Shown here: piece by piece, positions 36,251 to 47,995 of the stretch
Layout of the letters: each line of letters opens with the position of its first letter
Numbering within the stretch: the stretch's first letter is position 1
NCBI RefSeq assembly: GCF_026626635.1
Contig: NZ_JAPNKA010000001.1
Span: 10,710,501-10,774,500, forward strand
DNA from: Archangium lansingense
Lineage (GTDB): Bacteria; Myxococcota; Myxococcia; Myxococcales; Myxococcaceae
DNA: 64,000 nt
Direction: 5' to 3'
Translations under genes and position numbers: made by a program
Notes under the pieces: model-generated
Seen by the model: only the letters and a program-made list of their open reading frames with translations
Told to the model about the DNA's origin: nothing
The model's database searches: none

Positions 36251-36347
36251 TTTCCAGGCTGACCTGAAATGTAGGGTTGCTCCCTACTTCCCCGTCTGTC
36301 GGAAAAACCAGGGAACCAGGCAGGCGCTGTATTTCTAGGCTGACCTG
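36251..36347. repeat. Direct repeat pair and hairpin between M23 peptidase and methyltransferase genes
   Basis: TTTCCAGGCTGACCTG at 36251-36266 and TTTCTAGGCTGACCTG at 36332-36347 match at 15 of 16 bases, 81 bases apart. Between them GTAGGG-TTGCT-CCCTAC (36271-36287) is a perfect 6-bp stem, and TTTTTCC near 36250 pairs with GGAAAAA at 36301. The AT-rich stretches here stand out in a GC-rich genome, as promoter or leader DNA does. Confidence 0.5.
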
Positions 36348-36404
36348 TCTGATAGGATGGGGTGTTACCCCCGCGTTAGACCCCCCTCCGCCGCCTCTGA
36401 CAGT

Positions 36405-37484
36405 ATGTCCGCCATCGCCGATTTTATTGATATCGCCGAGGAGCTCCGCAAAGGGCTCACCGAGCTGAGCAACGAGTTCCAACACGGCCTGCCCGAGCGC
36501 CTCGCGCGCTTTCCGCGTGATCCGCAGCAGCGCACTGTCATGCAGCAGGAGCAGCAGGAGATTCTCCGGCGGCGCATCCCGGAAGTGACGGCCTGGCTGG
36601 ATGGGAAGTACCGGCGGCTCGCCCAGCTGGACGCCCAGCTCACGGAGGAGGAGCGCGAGCGGGCAATGGAGCACCACCGCTCCGCCGTGCAGCCCTATTT
36701 CCTGCAGTGCCCCCTCATCCGGCGCTGCGTGGACAAGCCCCTGGGCTACCCCGGCGACTACGTGACGGTGGAGATGCTCTTCGGCAGCGAGGATCAGGGC
36801 GTCTCCACCATGTCGAGGCTGCTCTCCCATTACGCGCTCAACGTCGGGCCGGCCCAGGCCCACCGCGCGCGGCCGCCCTGGTTGATCGGCCACCTGCGCA
36901 AGCGCGAGCAGGAGTTGGGACGCCCCCTGCGGGTGCTCTCCTTCGCTTGCGGCCCCGAGCACACGCTGCGCGAGCACACCGCCATGGGCGGCACCGGCGA
37001 CTACACCCTCTGCGACTTCGATCCCGCCCCGCTCGACTACTGCCGCCGGCAGTTCGAGAAGCTCGCGCGCATGCCTCGCGGCGGCATCCCCGCGCCGCAG
37101 CTGCGCTTCACCCAGGTCTCCACCTACCAGCTCATCCGCTACCGGGACTCCCTGGAGAAGCTGCGCCATCCGGACGGAGGCGCCATGGACGTGGTGGTGG
37201 CCGCCGGCATCCTCGACTACCTCAAGGACAACGTCATCGCCCGCTTCCTGGACATGATGTCGTCCCTGCTCGCCCCGGGCGGGGTGCTGCTGCTGACGAA
37301 CCTCAACCAGAACAACCCGTGGCGCGCCCTCATGGAGTACGTGTGCGACTGGTATGTGCTGCACCGCACCCGCGAGCAGTTCCAGGCGCTCTGCGAAGGC
37401 CCGGCCGAGCGGCGCATGCGCACCCTGGAGCTCGCCACGGACGCGACGGACACCAACATCTTCTGGGCTGGGCAGAAGCGCTGA
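36405..37484 (+). CDS. Class I SAM-dependent methyltransferase, PhcB-like
   Basis: 359 residues. After a helical N-terminus, VDKPLGYPGDYVTVEMLFGS resembles the 'KPxGYxGDYxMM' block found in PhcB-type enzymes that make 3-hydroxypalmitate methyl ester signals in Ralstonia. The Rossmann core follows: LRVLSFACGPEHTL (motif I), YTLCDFDPAPLDYC (acidic residue of motif II), MDVVVAAGILDYL and LAPGGVLLLTNL (motif post III). No signal peptide. ATG at 36405 is chosen although the ribosome site is weak; the longer start at 36357 adds 16 residues. The substrate is unknown; a fatty-acid-derived signal is a possibility, not shown. Confidence 0.75.
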   Translation: MSAIADFIDIAEELRKGLTELSNEFQHGLPERLARFPRDPQQRTVMQQEQQEILRRRIPEVTAWLDGKYRRLAQLDAQLTEEERERAMEHHRSAVQPYFLQCPLIRRCVDKPLGYPGDYVTVEMLFGSEDQGVSTMSRLLSHYALNVGPAQAHRARPPWLIGHLRKREQELGRPLRVLSFACGPEHTLREHTAMGGTGDYTLCDFDPAPLDYCRRQFEKLARMPRGGIPAPQLRFTQVSTYQLIRYRDSLEKLRHPDGGAMDVVVAAGILDYLKDNVIARFLDMMSSLLAPGGVLLLTNLNQNNPWRALMEYVCDWYVLHRTREQFQALCEGPAERRMRTLELATDATDTNIFWAGQKR

Positions 37485-37502
37485 GCGGCCCGGGGTACGT
37501 GC

Positions 37503-38090
37503 TCAGGTCCACTCGAGCACGTACTGCCCGTAGTCCAGGGCCACGGCCGTCCCGGTGACGGAGCCGTTGCCCCGCAGCACGCGCAGCGCCTCCGTGAGGG
37601 CGCCCTCGTGGAAGTAGATGGGCTGCATGTCCCCGCGGTAGTGCAGGCGCATGCGGCTCTCCCCGAGGTCCTCGAACGAGCGCTTCCCGTAGCTCACCAG
37701 CGTGGAATAGATGGTGTCCACCGAGGAGAAGACGCGCTTGGGGTCTCCCACCCCCACCAGCTTCATCAGCGTGTTGCCCACGTAGGACTTGAAGAAGCCC
37801 GTCACCGTCGAGGCCCCGCACGCCCGGATGGCGTCCTCGATGGTGGGGTACTGCGGCTCGAGCACGTCCGCCGCCGTGTACAGCATCCGCAGGAAGTCCG
37901 CCGCCGGGTAGGAGAAGAAGTCCACCGGCATCTTGTTGATGCGCAGCTGCTGCAGCATGCGATCCGTCCCGGCGCTGCCCACGCGCTGCTCCACAAGGCC
38001 ATACACGGCCTTGAAGATGAAGCCTCGCACGGTGTCCTCGGGCTTGCAGATGGCTATCCGCCGAGCGAGGTCGTTCTTGTCACTAGGCAT
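37503..38090 (-). CDS. DUF2378 (TIGR02265) family protein
   Basis: 195 residues, soluble, no signal peptide. Family features: VRGFIFKAVYGLVEQRVG near the start, DFLRMLYTAADVL in the middle, the conserved ACGASTVTGFFKSYVGNTLM block, and a terminal DYGQYVLEW strand. The family is a large paralogous set known mainly from myxobacteria and has no assigned function. It ends 18 bases from the convergent methyltransferase gene and diverges from glycogen phosphorylase. Confidence 0.85.
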   Translation of the reverse strand: MPSDKNDLARRIAICKPEDTVRGFIFKAVYGLVEQRVGSAGTDRMLQQLRINKMPVDFFSYPAADFLRMLYTAADVLEPQYPTIEDAIRACGASTVTGFFKSYVGNTLMKLVGVGDPKRVFSSVDTIYSTLVSYGKRSFEDLGESRMRLHYRGDMQPIYFHEGALTEALRVLRGNGSVTGTAVALDYGQYVLEWT

Positions 38091-38344
38091 GAAAGAACCT
38101 TCCGGGTCCCAGGCCGGGGGCAGAACCTGGATGCTCTCGCTTCCTACCAGACTCTTCGCCAGATCGGCGAGTGATCGGCGGAGTCTCTCTCCCCTCGCCC
38201 GCCCTCCTCAAAACGCGCTCGCCGGCAGCCCGCAACTCCGGATCAGAAGGGATGCCGGGCGCGCCTGCTCGCCCTGGGAGCACGCATTTTTTCTTTCGGT
38301 GCGAGACAACGCGGTGCCAGATACCCTGACCCGCCTCACATCGC

Positions 38345-40876
<2,532 letters not shown>

Positions 40877-40897
40877 GTCCCTGAGCTCCTCGCAGGT

Positions 40898-40923
40898 GCC
40901 CGCGGCGCGCTGACGCCGCGGGC
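40898..40923. terminator. Strong hairpin between convergent genes
   Basis: GCCCGCGGCG and CGCCGCGGGC form a perfect 10-bp stem around CGCTGA, 21 bases after the glgP stop and before the end of the convergent gene. There is no T tract on either side, so it may slow or protect rather than act as a classic terminator. Confidence 0.55.
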
Positions 40924-40960
40924 TCCCTCCCCTCGCCCCGAGGTCCCCCGAAGCCGGGGT

Positions 40961-42109
40961 TCACTCGATGGCGAAGGACTGCGCCGCCTGCCGCAGCTCG
41001 TCCTGGAGCGGCAAGAAGCTCTCGGTGGGGCCGAAGGCGATGAACTGGTAGGCCGCGCCCGGCGTGGAGAACACGCGGATCTCGTACTCGACCGCCACCA
41101 TGTTCGCGTTGCCGCTGCCGCGGATAAGGCAGGTGGGAATGCCCCCGAAGTTGTCGCAGACGGGCGGCTGCGTCTCGTAGACACTCATCCCCTTGCGGAG
41201 GTTGTTGACGACGGCCTTCCCGAACGCGTCCAGGTTCACCTGGCTGCCCGCGGGAATCTCCTCGCCAATGAGAAGCAGGTTGGCCCCCGTCTTGGGATGG
41301 ATGAGCCAGCGATCCACCAGCGGGTTGTCCTTGGCCGCGGACTCCTCGCTGCGCATGCGCCAGGATGCACCCGGCACATTCATGCGGAAGGGGAACTTCC
41401 GTCCCGTGATGACGCCGCCCTTCACCTCCTGGGCGCCGGAGAACACGCCGCCGAACAGGTCACGGCCAGTGCGCAGGGAGTAGAGCCCCGCCCCCTCCAG
41501 CAGCAGGCAGAGACTCACCCCCAGCAGCGCCAGCGTGCGGCGCAGCCCGGACGGCGTTCCGACCAGCAGCATGAGGAGCGAGCCGGAGAAGAAGAGCTGC
41601 ACCGCCGCGGACACCATGTCCCCCCGGAACGCATGGAGCCCGGTGAAGACCAGCAGCCCCAACGCGGCGCGCAGGGAGGCAAGGCTCCGGTAGCGATCGT
41701 TCCCGGTCAGCAGCGAGATGCCCAGGCCGGCATCGATGACGGCGGAGACGAGGCCCGCGCCCGCTCCGCCCGGCCCGTTCCCGACAGGCCCGGACAGCAG
41801 CACCCGCTCCGCCAGGACGAGCACGGCATTGAGAAGGAGGACGCCGCCCGCGAGGCGCAGCGCCGGATCCACCTCCCCGGAGCCGGAGTCCTGAGCCAAC
41901 TCACCGGCGTTCAACGGAAGCGCCGCGGCCTCGCCAGCCGGTGCCGGTGGGGAGAAACCCTCTGGAGCCACTCCGATGGCGCCACCACACCGTGGACACG
42001 TCCCCTCGGGACGGCCGCGGTGATTGAGCTGGCAGGACGGACAGGTGACCCAGGCGCTTTCCAAGACGATTCCCCCCCTCACGCCTCCGGATGTGGAGGC
42101 ACCCGCCAT
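40961..42109 (-). CDS. Zinc-ribbon multi-pass membrane protein
   Basis: 382 residues. The N-terminus has a zinc ribbon (CPSCQLNHRGRPEGTCPRC), then a Pro-rich linker and about four or five membrane helices (ALRLAGGVLLLNAVLVLAE, AGLVSAVIDAGLGISLL, GMVSAAVQLFFSGSLLMLL-like, TLALLGVSLCLLLEGAGLY). A C-terminal soluble domain of about 170 residues follows, with SWRMRSEESAAKDNPLVDRW. The layout recurs in myxobacterial proteins of unknown function, where the C-terminal domain may sit outside the membrane. It lies downstream of and apart from other genes. Confidence 0.7.
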   Translation of the reverse strand: MAGASTSGGVRGGIVLESAWVTCPSCQLNHRGRPEGTCPRCGGAIGVAPEGFSPPAPAGEAAALPLNAGELAQDSGSGEVDPALRLAGGVLLLNAVLVLAERVLLSGPVGNGPGGAGAGLVSAVIDAGLGISLLTGNDRYRSLASLRAALGLLVFTGLHAFRGDMVSAAVQLFFSGSLLMLLVGTPSGLRRTLALLGVSLCLLLEGAGLYSLRTGRDLFGGVFSGAQEVKGGVITGRKFPFRMNVPGASWRMRSEESAAKDNPLVDRWLIHPKTGANLLLIGEEIPAGSQVNLDAFGKAVVNNLRKGMSVYETQPPVCDNFGGIPTCLIRGSGNANMVAVEYEIRVFSTPGAAYQFIAFGPTESFLPLQDELRQAAQSFAIE

Positions 42110-42192
42110 CTAACACCTGGGAATACTGGGACACCATTCACCCCGGGTGCATCACCTGGCGGCACGGAGTTCAACCCGTGCGGATGCGGACG

Positions 42193-42235
42193 CCAGAAAA
42201 CAAGAGGCCGCCCCGGTCACCCGGAGCGGCCTCTT
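42193..42235 (-). terminator. Intrinsic terminator of the giant lipoprotein gene
   Basis: Read on the minus strand, AAGAGGCCGC and GCGGCCTCTT (42235-42226 and 42211-42202) form a 10-bp perfect stem that extends inward by further G-C pairs after one mismatch. It is followed by the T-rich TTGTTTTC. It lies 27 bases after the stop at 42262 and has both parts of a classic rho-independent terminator. Confidence 0.8.
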
Positions 42236-42261
42236 CTCACCTCCGCTGGACGAGCGGCGGG

Positions 42262-45200
42262 TTACGGCAACTCGCCGGGGCTCTGGGAGCTCTGCGGCTG
42301 ACGCACCGCACGCGTGACGAAGTCGTTCGCGTTGTTGTCCGAGTCGGTGCCATTGCCATGGCTGGCGTCAGCACCGCCGTCCGCCATGGTGGCGGAGGTG
42401 GAGGTGCTGTAGGCCTTGCGCTCGAGGCTGCCACCAGCCGCCGGATGGCTCGGAGCCGCCGAGCCCTCTGGCGAGTTCCCGGTGCCCCACGCCATCTTGT
42501 CCACGGTGTTCGGGTCATTGACATTGCTCCCGACGAGGCCGGGACCGATGCGCACGTGACCACCAGCCGTGGTCGATGCCGACGAGTCGAAGGCGTAACG
42601 GGCATCGGCGCTGGCCGAGCCGCTGTAGTTGGCGCCACCGAGCAGGAAGTACCCCTTGGGCTGGATGATGGTGCCCAAAGGAGCCGTGGTGGAGTTGATC
42701 GTCACCGAGCCCGAGTAGGTGGTACCGGTGGCCGACTTGTACTGCACCGTCCACCCATTGAGATCCACCGGACTGTCGGTCGGGTTGTACAGCTCGATGA
42801 ACTCATCCGTGGCGCCGGTACCGGTACCATTGCCTCCCGAGAACTCGCTGATGACCACGTGGTTCGTCAGCACGAGCGAGGCAACCGTCACGGTGCCGTA
42901 GGTGCCGGCCGGCGGCGTGGTCACACCGTTCTGATCACAGTACACGTAGGCGGAGTAGCTGCTCGTGGCCGGATTCCACATGCGGTAGCGGAAGCCGTAA
43001 CGGTAGGTGCCCGAGGTGGCGATGCTCAGCATGCCCATCGCCTCGTCGTCGTTGCTGGAGGCGCTGGAGTAGCCCCCGTTGGGCGAGGCCGGCGTCCACG
43101 TCCAGCCCGCCGGGTCGGCGGGGTCCGTGCCGTAACCCAGCTCGGAGAACACGTGCGGGTAGTAGTCGTTGCCCACCGTGTTCTTGTTGGTCACGCCCGG
43201 CGAGTAGGAGTGGCTGAAGATGTCCCACGAGGAGCCCGGAGCGACAGTGGCCGGGTAGTTGCCATCACCGGACGGGAACGTCTTGGGGTACTGGAGGTTG
43301 CACCACTCCACGGCCGGGGTCTCCGGAATGCCGCAGGTGGAGTTGCGGGCGTTGGGCGTCCCGAGGTCGCCACCCGCCTGGATGGGCGACTCCGAGTCAC
43401 ACCAGTACCACTGCTGCGCGGAGGCCTTGGTCCCCACCACGAGCGCCGAGAGGTTCATCGACCTGCCCAGCGTCTGCGGGAAGGACGGCGTGTACTGGAA
43501 GTCCTCCACCGTGACGCCGGACTGGGTCTGGAGGACGAAATGCCCCGAGCCCTCCAGGTCGAAGCCGCTGCCGTACTCGTAGTTGGCGGAGACGCCACCG
43601 TTGGAGGCGGTGTCCTTGTTCTGCGCCAGCACGAAGGTGCCGTTGGGGCCCACCACCTGCGGCACGCTGCTCCCGGAGCCCACGACGAACGAGGACGTGA
43701 GGCTCGCGCTGTTCCTGTAGAGGACCGTGAGGCCGTTGAGGTTGAGCAGGTTGCCCGTGTTGTTGGTCAGCTCGATGTACTCGGTGACGCCGGACGAGGG
43801 CGAGTGCATCAGCTCGGAGAGGCTGAGCTGGTTGGCCTCCGGACTGGCCGCCGTGCCGCACGCCGCGTTGAAGCAGACGGCATTGGCACCCGGGCAGGCG
43901 GTGGGCGTCTCCGACTGCTGGCAGGTGGGGGTGGCCGCCACGTCGACGCAGGTCACCGTGTAGGTGACATACGAGACACCATCCGGGGAGCAGGTGGGCG
44001 CGGGCACCGGGCAGACGTAGCCGGCGCACGGGTCCGCGGTCGTCGCCGTGCTCAGGGTGGCGATGGCCGTGTTGCCGGCGTCGTCCGTCACCTTCAACTG
44101 GAAGTAGTACGTGGTGCCGGGGCTCAGCCCGGTGATGAGGACCGACTCATCGAGCGTCGGAGCCTGGGGCTGGCCCAGGGCCACGGACGTGACGGTGCCG
44201 GGCGGCGCGGTGGCGACGGGGCTCGTCGCGTAGAGCAGCTCGTAGCTGGAGGCGATGCCGGCCATCCCGTCATCACCCACTGCCAACCAGTGCAGTTCCA
44301 CCTGGACGCTCGTCTTGTCCACCAGGTTGAGCGACACGGCTCCCGGCGCGACGTCGTCCACGATGTCGAACGTGGTGCTGCTGGCACCGGTCAACACCCC
44401 GCCCGTGGCGTCGAGCCGGAAGCCCGTGCCCTGCTGGTCCACGGTGAGGGTGGCGAAGGTCGCGAGGCCATTCGCGGGCGTCACGGCCGGCGAGCCCCCG
44501 CTGAGCACGGCCGAGGTATTGCCGCCGGCCAGGGCCAGCGTGATGTCAGGCGTGTTCGTGTCGACGGTGTTGCCGAACTCATCGGTGATGACCACGGTCA
44601 CCGGCGCCAGCGCCGCGCGGACCTTGCCGTTCGTGGGCGGGTCGCGGAACGCGAGCTTCCGGGCCGGGCCGGACTCGACCTGGAGGGAGGAAGCCGTCGC
44701 CGTCAGGAAGGGACTGGCGACATCGCTCACGGTCAACGACTGCGCCCCCGCGGTCTTCAGCGTGACGGCGAAGGTCCTGTGACCCGCCTCTCCGCCGGTG
44801 AAGACGCCGTCCGCGGGGGGAACCAGCTGCGCGTCGCTCGAGGTGAAGCCGACGGTGCCCGCGTAGCCGGTGGCCGCGTTCCCGTAGGCGTCCTTCAGGG
44901 TCACGTCGACGTTGAAGGAGACACCCGCCTGCACGGGCACGGAGGGAGCCACCAGCTCGAGCGAAGCGGCGGAGGAGGCGGAGACCGACACGGAATGGGT
45001 GGCACTCAGGCCCGCCCCATCCGTCACGGTGAGCTGGGTGGGAACGGCCTTCTCCAGCGTGAAGTCGAACCGGCGGCTGCCCAGGTCCGCGAGGGTGAAG
45101 GGATAGGCCGCCGGCAGGGTGACCCTGTCGGTATCCGCGGAGAAGGTCACGGTCTGGGCGTAGTCCTCCACCGTGTTGCCATGGGCATCGGTCGCGGTGA

Positions 45201-47931
45201 CCTTCATGCTCAGCGGGTTACCAGCCACCACGGAGCTCGGAGCCTCCAGCACGAGGCTCGCCGCCGGGGCCCACTTCACCGTGGTATCGGCCTTCGCGTT
45301 GAGCGTCGCCGGAGTCGCCTTGTCCTCCACCGTGACGGACCGAGCGCCCGCGGTCACCAGCGTCACGGGGAACTGCTTGAAGCCCAGGTCCGCCGCGACG
45401 AAGGTGTACTCGCTCGGCAGCGTGGCCCTGCTGTCGGTGGAGCTGAAGACCACCGTGCCGGTGTAGCCCGTGGCCCGGTTGCCGAAGCCGTCCCGCACCT
45501 CGACCGAGACCTGGGGCGAATCACCCGCGCGCAGCTCGGCCGGCAGCCCGGTCAGCAGCAGCGTGCTCGGGTTCGCATGGCCCACCGTCGTGTCCTGCCT
45601 GGCGTCCACCAGGCCCGAGGCGGACACCGTGAGGGACTGCGGGCCCGAGGTCCGCAGCACCACCTGGCCGAAGGTGTGCTGGCCCTTGTCGGTGGTGACG
45701 AAGGTGTAGGGCGACGGCGTGCTGGCGGCGGTATCGGTGGAGGAGAACGACACCGTGCCGGCATAGCTCTCGGCGAGGTTGCCGAAGGCGTCGCGCACCG
45801 ACACCGTCACGGTGTTGTCGGCGCCAGCGAGCACCGTTGAACCCAGCCCCGCCAGCTCCAGGCGCGCGGCGTCGGCGTGAGCGATGTCGAAGGGCTGGCT
45901 ATCCGCGTGGGTGAGCGAGATCGCGGTGGCGCGCAGGGTGTAGCCCTGGCCCGCCGTGTCGATGCGCACGTTGCTGAAGGTGGCCACGCCCTTGTCCGAC
46001 GTCACGGTGAAGGGACCGAAGCCCGTGGTGCCCTGCACCGTCAGCGTCACCGCCAGGGCCGCGTTGTCGACGCGCAGTCCGGCGGCATCCCGGATCTCCA
46101 CGGTGATGGGGGCCAGCGCCACGCCGGCCTTCCCGTTCGCCGGCTGAGCGACGAAGGCGAGCTGGGTGGCCGTCAGGTTCCTCGTGGAGGCCGCGAGCGT
46201 GGTCGAGCGCGCCGCGTTGCCCTGGTTGTCCGTCGCCTTCAGGGCCACGTAGTAGGTGGTGTTGGAGAGGAGGCCCGGGATCGTCACCACCCGGGTGGTC
46301 TCGGACGACGTGGGGGCCGCCACCGAAACCGGAGTGGCGTTCTGGAAGTCCAGGTCCGAGACGATGTCCGACAAGGAGTAGCGGAGCTCGTAGCTGGAAG
46401 GCGTGCCGAACATCCCGTCATCACCCACCGGCTCCCAGGAGACGGTGACGGACGAGTTGGTGTTGGCCGTCTGGGCGAGCACCGGCCTGGAGGGCGGCAC
46501 ATCGTCGATGATGTTGAAGGGATTGCTGGGCGCGGGGGCCAGGCTCCCAGCCGAGGCCGTCAGGATGTAACCCGTGCCCTCCTCGGTGCTGGAGAGGCCC
46601 GTGAAGGTGGCCACACCATCCACTGGCGCAACGGGACCCAGGCCCGTCACCGCCTTGTTGGCCGAGAGCGTCACGGAGGGATCGCCGGCCGGCACCCGGT
46701 TGCCAAACGCATCCGTCAGCACCACCTGCACGTCGAAGGATGCACGAACCGAGCGGTTGGCCAGCGTCTCGGCGAAGACGAGCTTGCTCACAGGCCCCGG
46801 CACCACGTTGAGCTCCAGCGACGAAGTGAAGGCAGCCTGCGCCAGGTCCGTCACCGTCAGCCGCCGAGTTCCCGCGCGCGTCGCCGTGATGCCGCCAGTG
46901 AAGACATGGCGGCCCTGGTCCACCGCGGTGAACGTGTAGTCCGCCGGCAGCGTGGTCGAGCCCTCATCTGAGGAGAAGTGCACGGTGCCGGTGTAGCCGG
47001 CCGCATCGTTGCCGAAGGCATCGCGCACGACGACCTCGACGCTCTCCGCGAAGCCCGCCGTCACGGGCAGCCCCGAGTGGCTCAGCACCAACTGGGCAGG
47101 CGCGGCAGATACCACGTCGAAGGTGGAGCTCGTCGCGCCCGTGAGGCTCCCGGCGCTCGCCAACAGGGTGTAGCCCTGCGCGGCCTTCTCGATCACCAAG
47201 CCGTCGAAACGCGCCACGCCATTCACCGCCGCCACCGACAACGTCCCATTCAGGGTGGCCGTCCCCGGACCGGAGCCGATCGCCACCGTCACGGTGTCCG
47301 TCGCGTCACTGATGGTGTCCCCATCGGCGTTCTGGATGGAGACTTCGAAGGCCCCCAGCCCCACGCCCGCCGTCCCAGAGGAAGGCGCCGCGGTGAAGAC
47401 CAGCTTCGAGGCGGGCAGGCGGATGAACTCAACGGTGGGCCGTGACGACAGCGTCACCGCGCCGCCCTCGGCCTCCACCGACGCCGTCACCGTCTTCACG
47501 CCCACCGCGGTGGAGACCAGCTTCGCAACCGCCAGGCCCTGCGCATCGGTGGGACCCGCGGGCTGCGCCACCGTGTTGCCCTCGCCGGACACCGACACCT
47601 GGACCGTCCGGCCCGACAACGGCGTCCCGTCCGACTTGAGCACCGTCACCTGGATGTCGACAGAGTCCTCGCCATTGGCGCGGACTCCCTGCGTCCTGCT
47701 CACCGCCACCGTCGAGCGGTCCGCGTCCGGCATCTCCCGCGGCGGCGGGTTGACGATGGGATCTCCTCCACACCCTCCCCCACATCCCATCGACAGACCG
47801 AACAACAACACGCTCCACGCGACCAGCCGCGCGAAGGTGGGAGGGAATGCGTCATGAACAGCTCCAGGCAAAGAGGGGGGCACTCCGCCCGCCGCAGACC
47901 AAACGGGCGTGAATTGCTTTGTACCAGACAC
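42262..47931 (-). CDS. Giant multidomain lipoprotein with Ig-like, Fn3-like and lamin-tail domains
   Basis: 1889 residues if translation begins at GTG 47931; a TTG at 47877 would give a more usual signal peptide. The lipobox is LSMGC (Cys about 50), then GGGCGGD. Residues about 70-1330 are Ig-like repeats of the form 'V-x-DAFGN...YxGTVxFSS...YTF...G...LTV', resembling invasin Big_1 folds. Two Fn3-like units each carry VGDDGM and SSYEL near 525-620 and 1220-1310. A Cys-rich linker (DPCAGYVCPVPAPTCSPDG) follows, then two lamin-tail domains near 1390-1520 (LSLSELMHSPSSGVTEYIEL) and 1705-1830 (VVISEFSGGNGTG, DEFIELYNPTDSPVDLNGW). It is exported and probably surface-exposed; adhesion or matrix binding is inferred from domain type only. 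Confidence 0.85.
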   Translation of the reverse strand: MSGTKQFTPVWSAAGGVPPSLPGAVHDAFPPTFARLVAWSVLLFGLSMGCGGGCGGDPIVNPPPREMPDADRSTVAVSRTQGVRANGEDSVDIQVTVLKSDGTPLSGRTVQVSVSGEGNTVAQPAGPTDAQGLAVAKLVSTAVGVKTVTASVEAEGGAVTLSSRPTVEFIRLPASKLVFTAAPSSGTAGVGLGAFEVSIQNADGDTISDATDTVTVAIGSGPGTATLNGTLSVAAVNGVARFDGLVIEKAAQGYTLLASAGSLTGATSSTFDVVSAAPAQLVLSHSGLPVTAGFAESVEVVVRDAFGNDAAGYTGTVHFSSDEGSTTLPADYTFTAVDQGRHVFTGGITATRAGTRRLTVTDLAQAAFTSSLELNVVPGPVSKLVFAETLANRSVRASFDVQVVLTDAFGNRVPAGDPSVTLSANKAVTGLGPVAPVDGVATFTGLSSTEEGTGYILTASAGSLAPAPSNPFNIIDDVPPSRPVLAQTANTNSSVTVSWEPVGDDGMFGTPSSYELRYSLSDIVSDLDFQNATPVSVAAPTSSETTRVVTIPGLLSNTTYYVALKATDNQGNAARSTTLAASTRNLTATQLAFVAQPANGKAGVALAPITVEIRDAAGLRVDNAALAVTLTVQGTTGFGPFTVTSDKGVATFSNVRIDTAGQGYTLRATAISLTHADSQPFDIAHADAARLELAGLGSTVLAGADNTVTVSVRDAFGNLAESYAGTVSFSSTDTAASTPSPYTFVTTDKGQHTFGQVVLRTSGPQSLTVSASGLVDARQDTTVGHANPSTLLLTGLPAELRAGDSPQVSVEVRDGFGNRATGYTGTVVFSSTDSRATLPSEYTFVAADLGFKQFPVTLVTAGARSVTVEDKATPATLNAKADTTVKWAPAASLVLEAPSSVVAGNPLSMKVTATDAHGNTVEDYAQTVTFSADTDRVTLPAAYPFTLADLGSRRFDFTLEKAVPTQLTVTDGAGLSATHSVSVSASSAASLELVAPSVPVQAGVSFNVDVTLKDAYGNAATGYAGTVGFTSSDAQLVPPADGVFTGGEAGHRTFAVTLKTAGAQSLTVSDVASPFLTATASSLQVESGPARKLAFRDPPTNGKVRAALAPVTVVITDEFGNTVDTNTPDITLALAGGNTSAVLSGGSPAVTPANGLATFATLTVDQQGTGFRLDATGGVLTGASSTTFDIVDDVAPGAVSLNLVDKTSVQVELHWLAVGDDGMAGIASSYELLYATSPVATAPPGTVTSVALGQPQAPTLDESVLITGLSPGTTYYFQLKVTDDAGNTAIATLSTATTADPCAGYVCPVPAPTCSPDGVSYVTYTVTCVDVAATPTCQQSETPTACPGANAVCFNAACGTAASPEANQLSLSELMHSPSSGVTEYIELTNNTGNLLNLNGLTVLYRNSASLTSSFVVGSGSSVPQVVGPNGTFVLAQNKDTASNGGVSANYEYGSGFDLEGSGHFVLQTQSGVTVEDFQYTPSFPQTLGRSMNLSALVVGTKASAQQWYWCDSESPIQAGGDLGTPNARNSTCGIPETPAVEWCNLQYPKTFPSGDGNYPATVAPGSSWDIFSHSYSPGVTNKNTVGNDYYPHVFSELGYGTDPADPAGWTWTPASPNGGYSSASSNDDEAMGMLSIATSGTYRYGFRYRMWNPATSSYSAYVYCDQNGVTTPPAGTYGTVTVASLVLTNHVVISEFSGGNGTGTGATDEFIELYNPTDSPVDLNGWTVQYKSATGTTYSGSVTINSTTAPLGTIIQPKGYFLLGGANYSGSASADARYAFDSSASTTAGGHVRIGPGLVGSNVNDPNTVDKMAWGTGNSPEGSAAPSHPAAGGSLERKAYSTSTSATMADGGADASHGNGTDSDNNANDFVTRAVRQPQSSQSPGELP

Positions 47932-47995
47932 TCCCTACCTGGAAAAACTCAATGCGGGCAGATCAAGCCGTCTGCTTCCTCTGGCCGCGGCGGGC

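Noticed and set aside
42091..45840. Very long reading frame on the plus strand opposite the giant lipoprotein gene
   Set aside because: Arg/Gly/Val/His-rich translation with no domain pattern; a shadow caused by the high GC third positions of the real gene.
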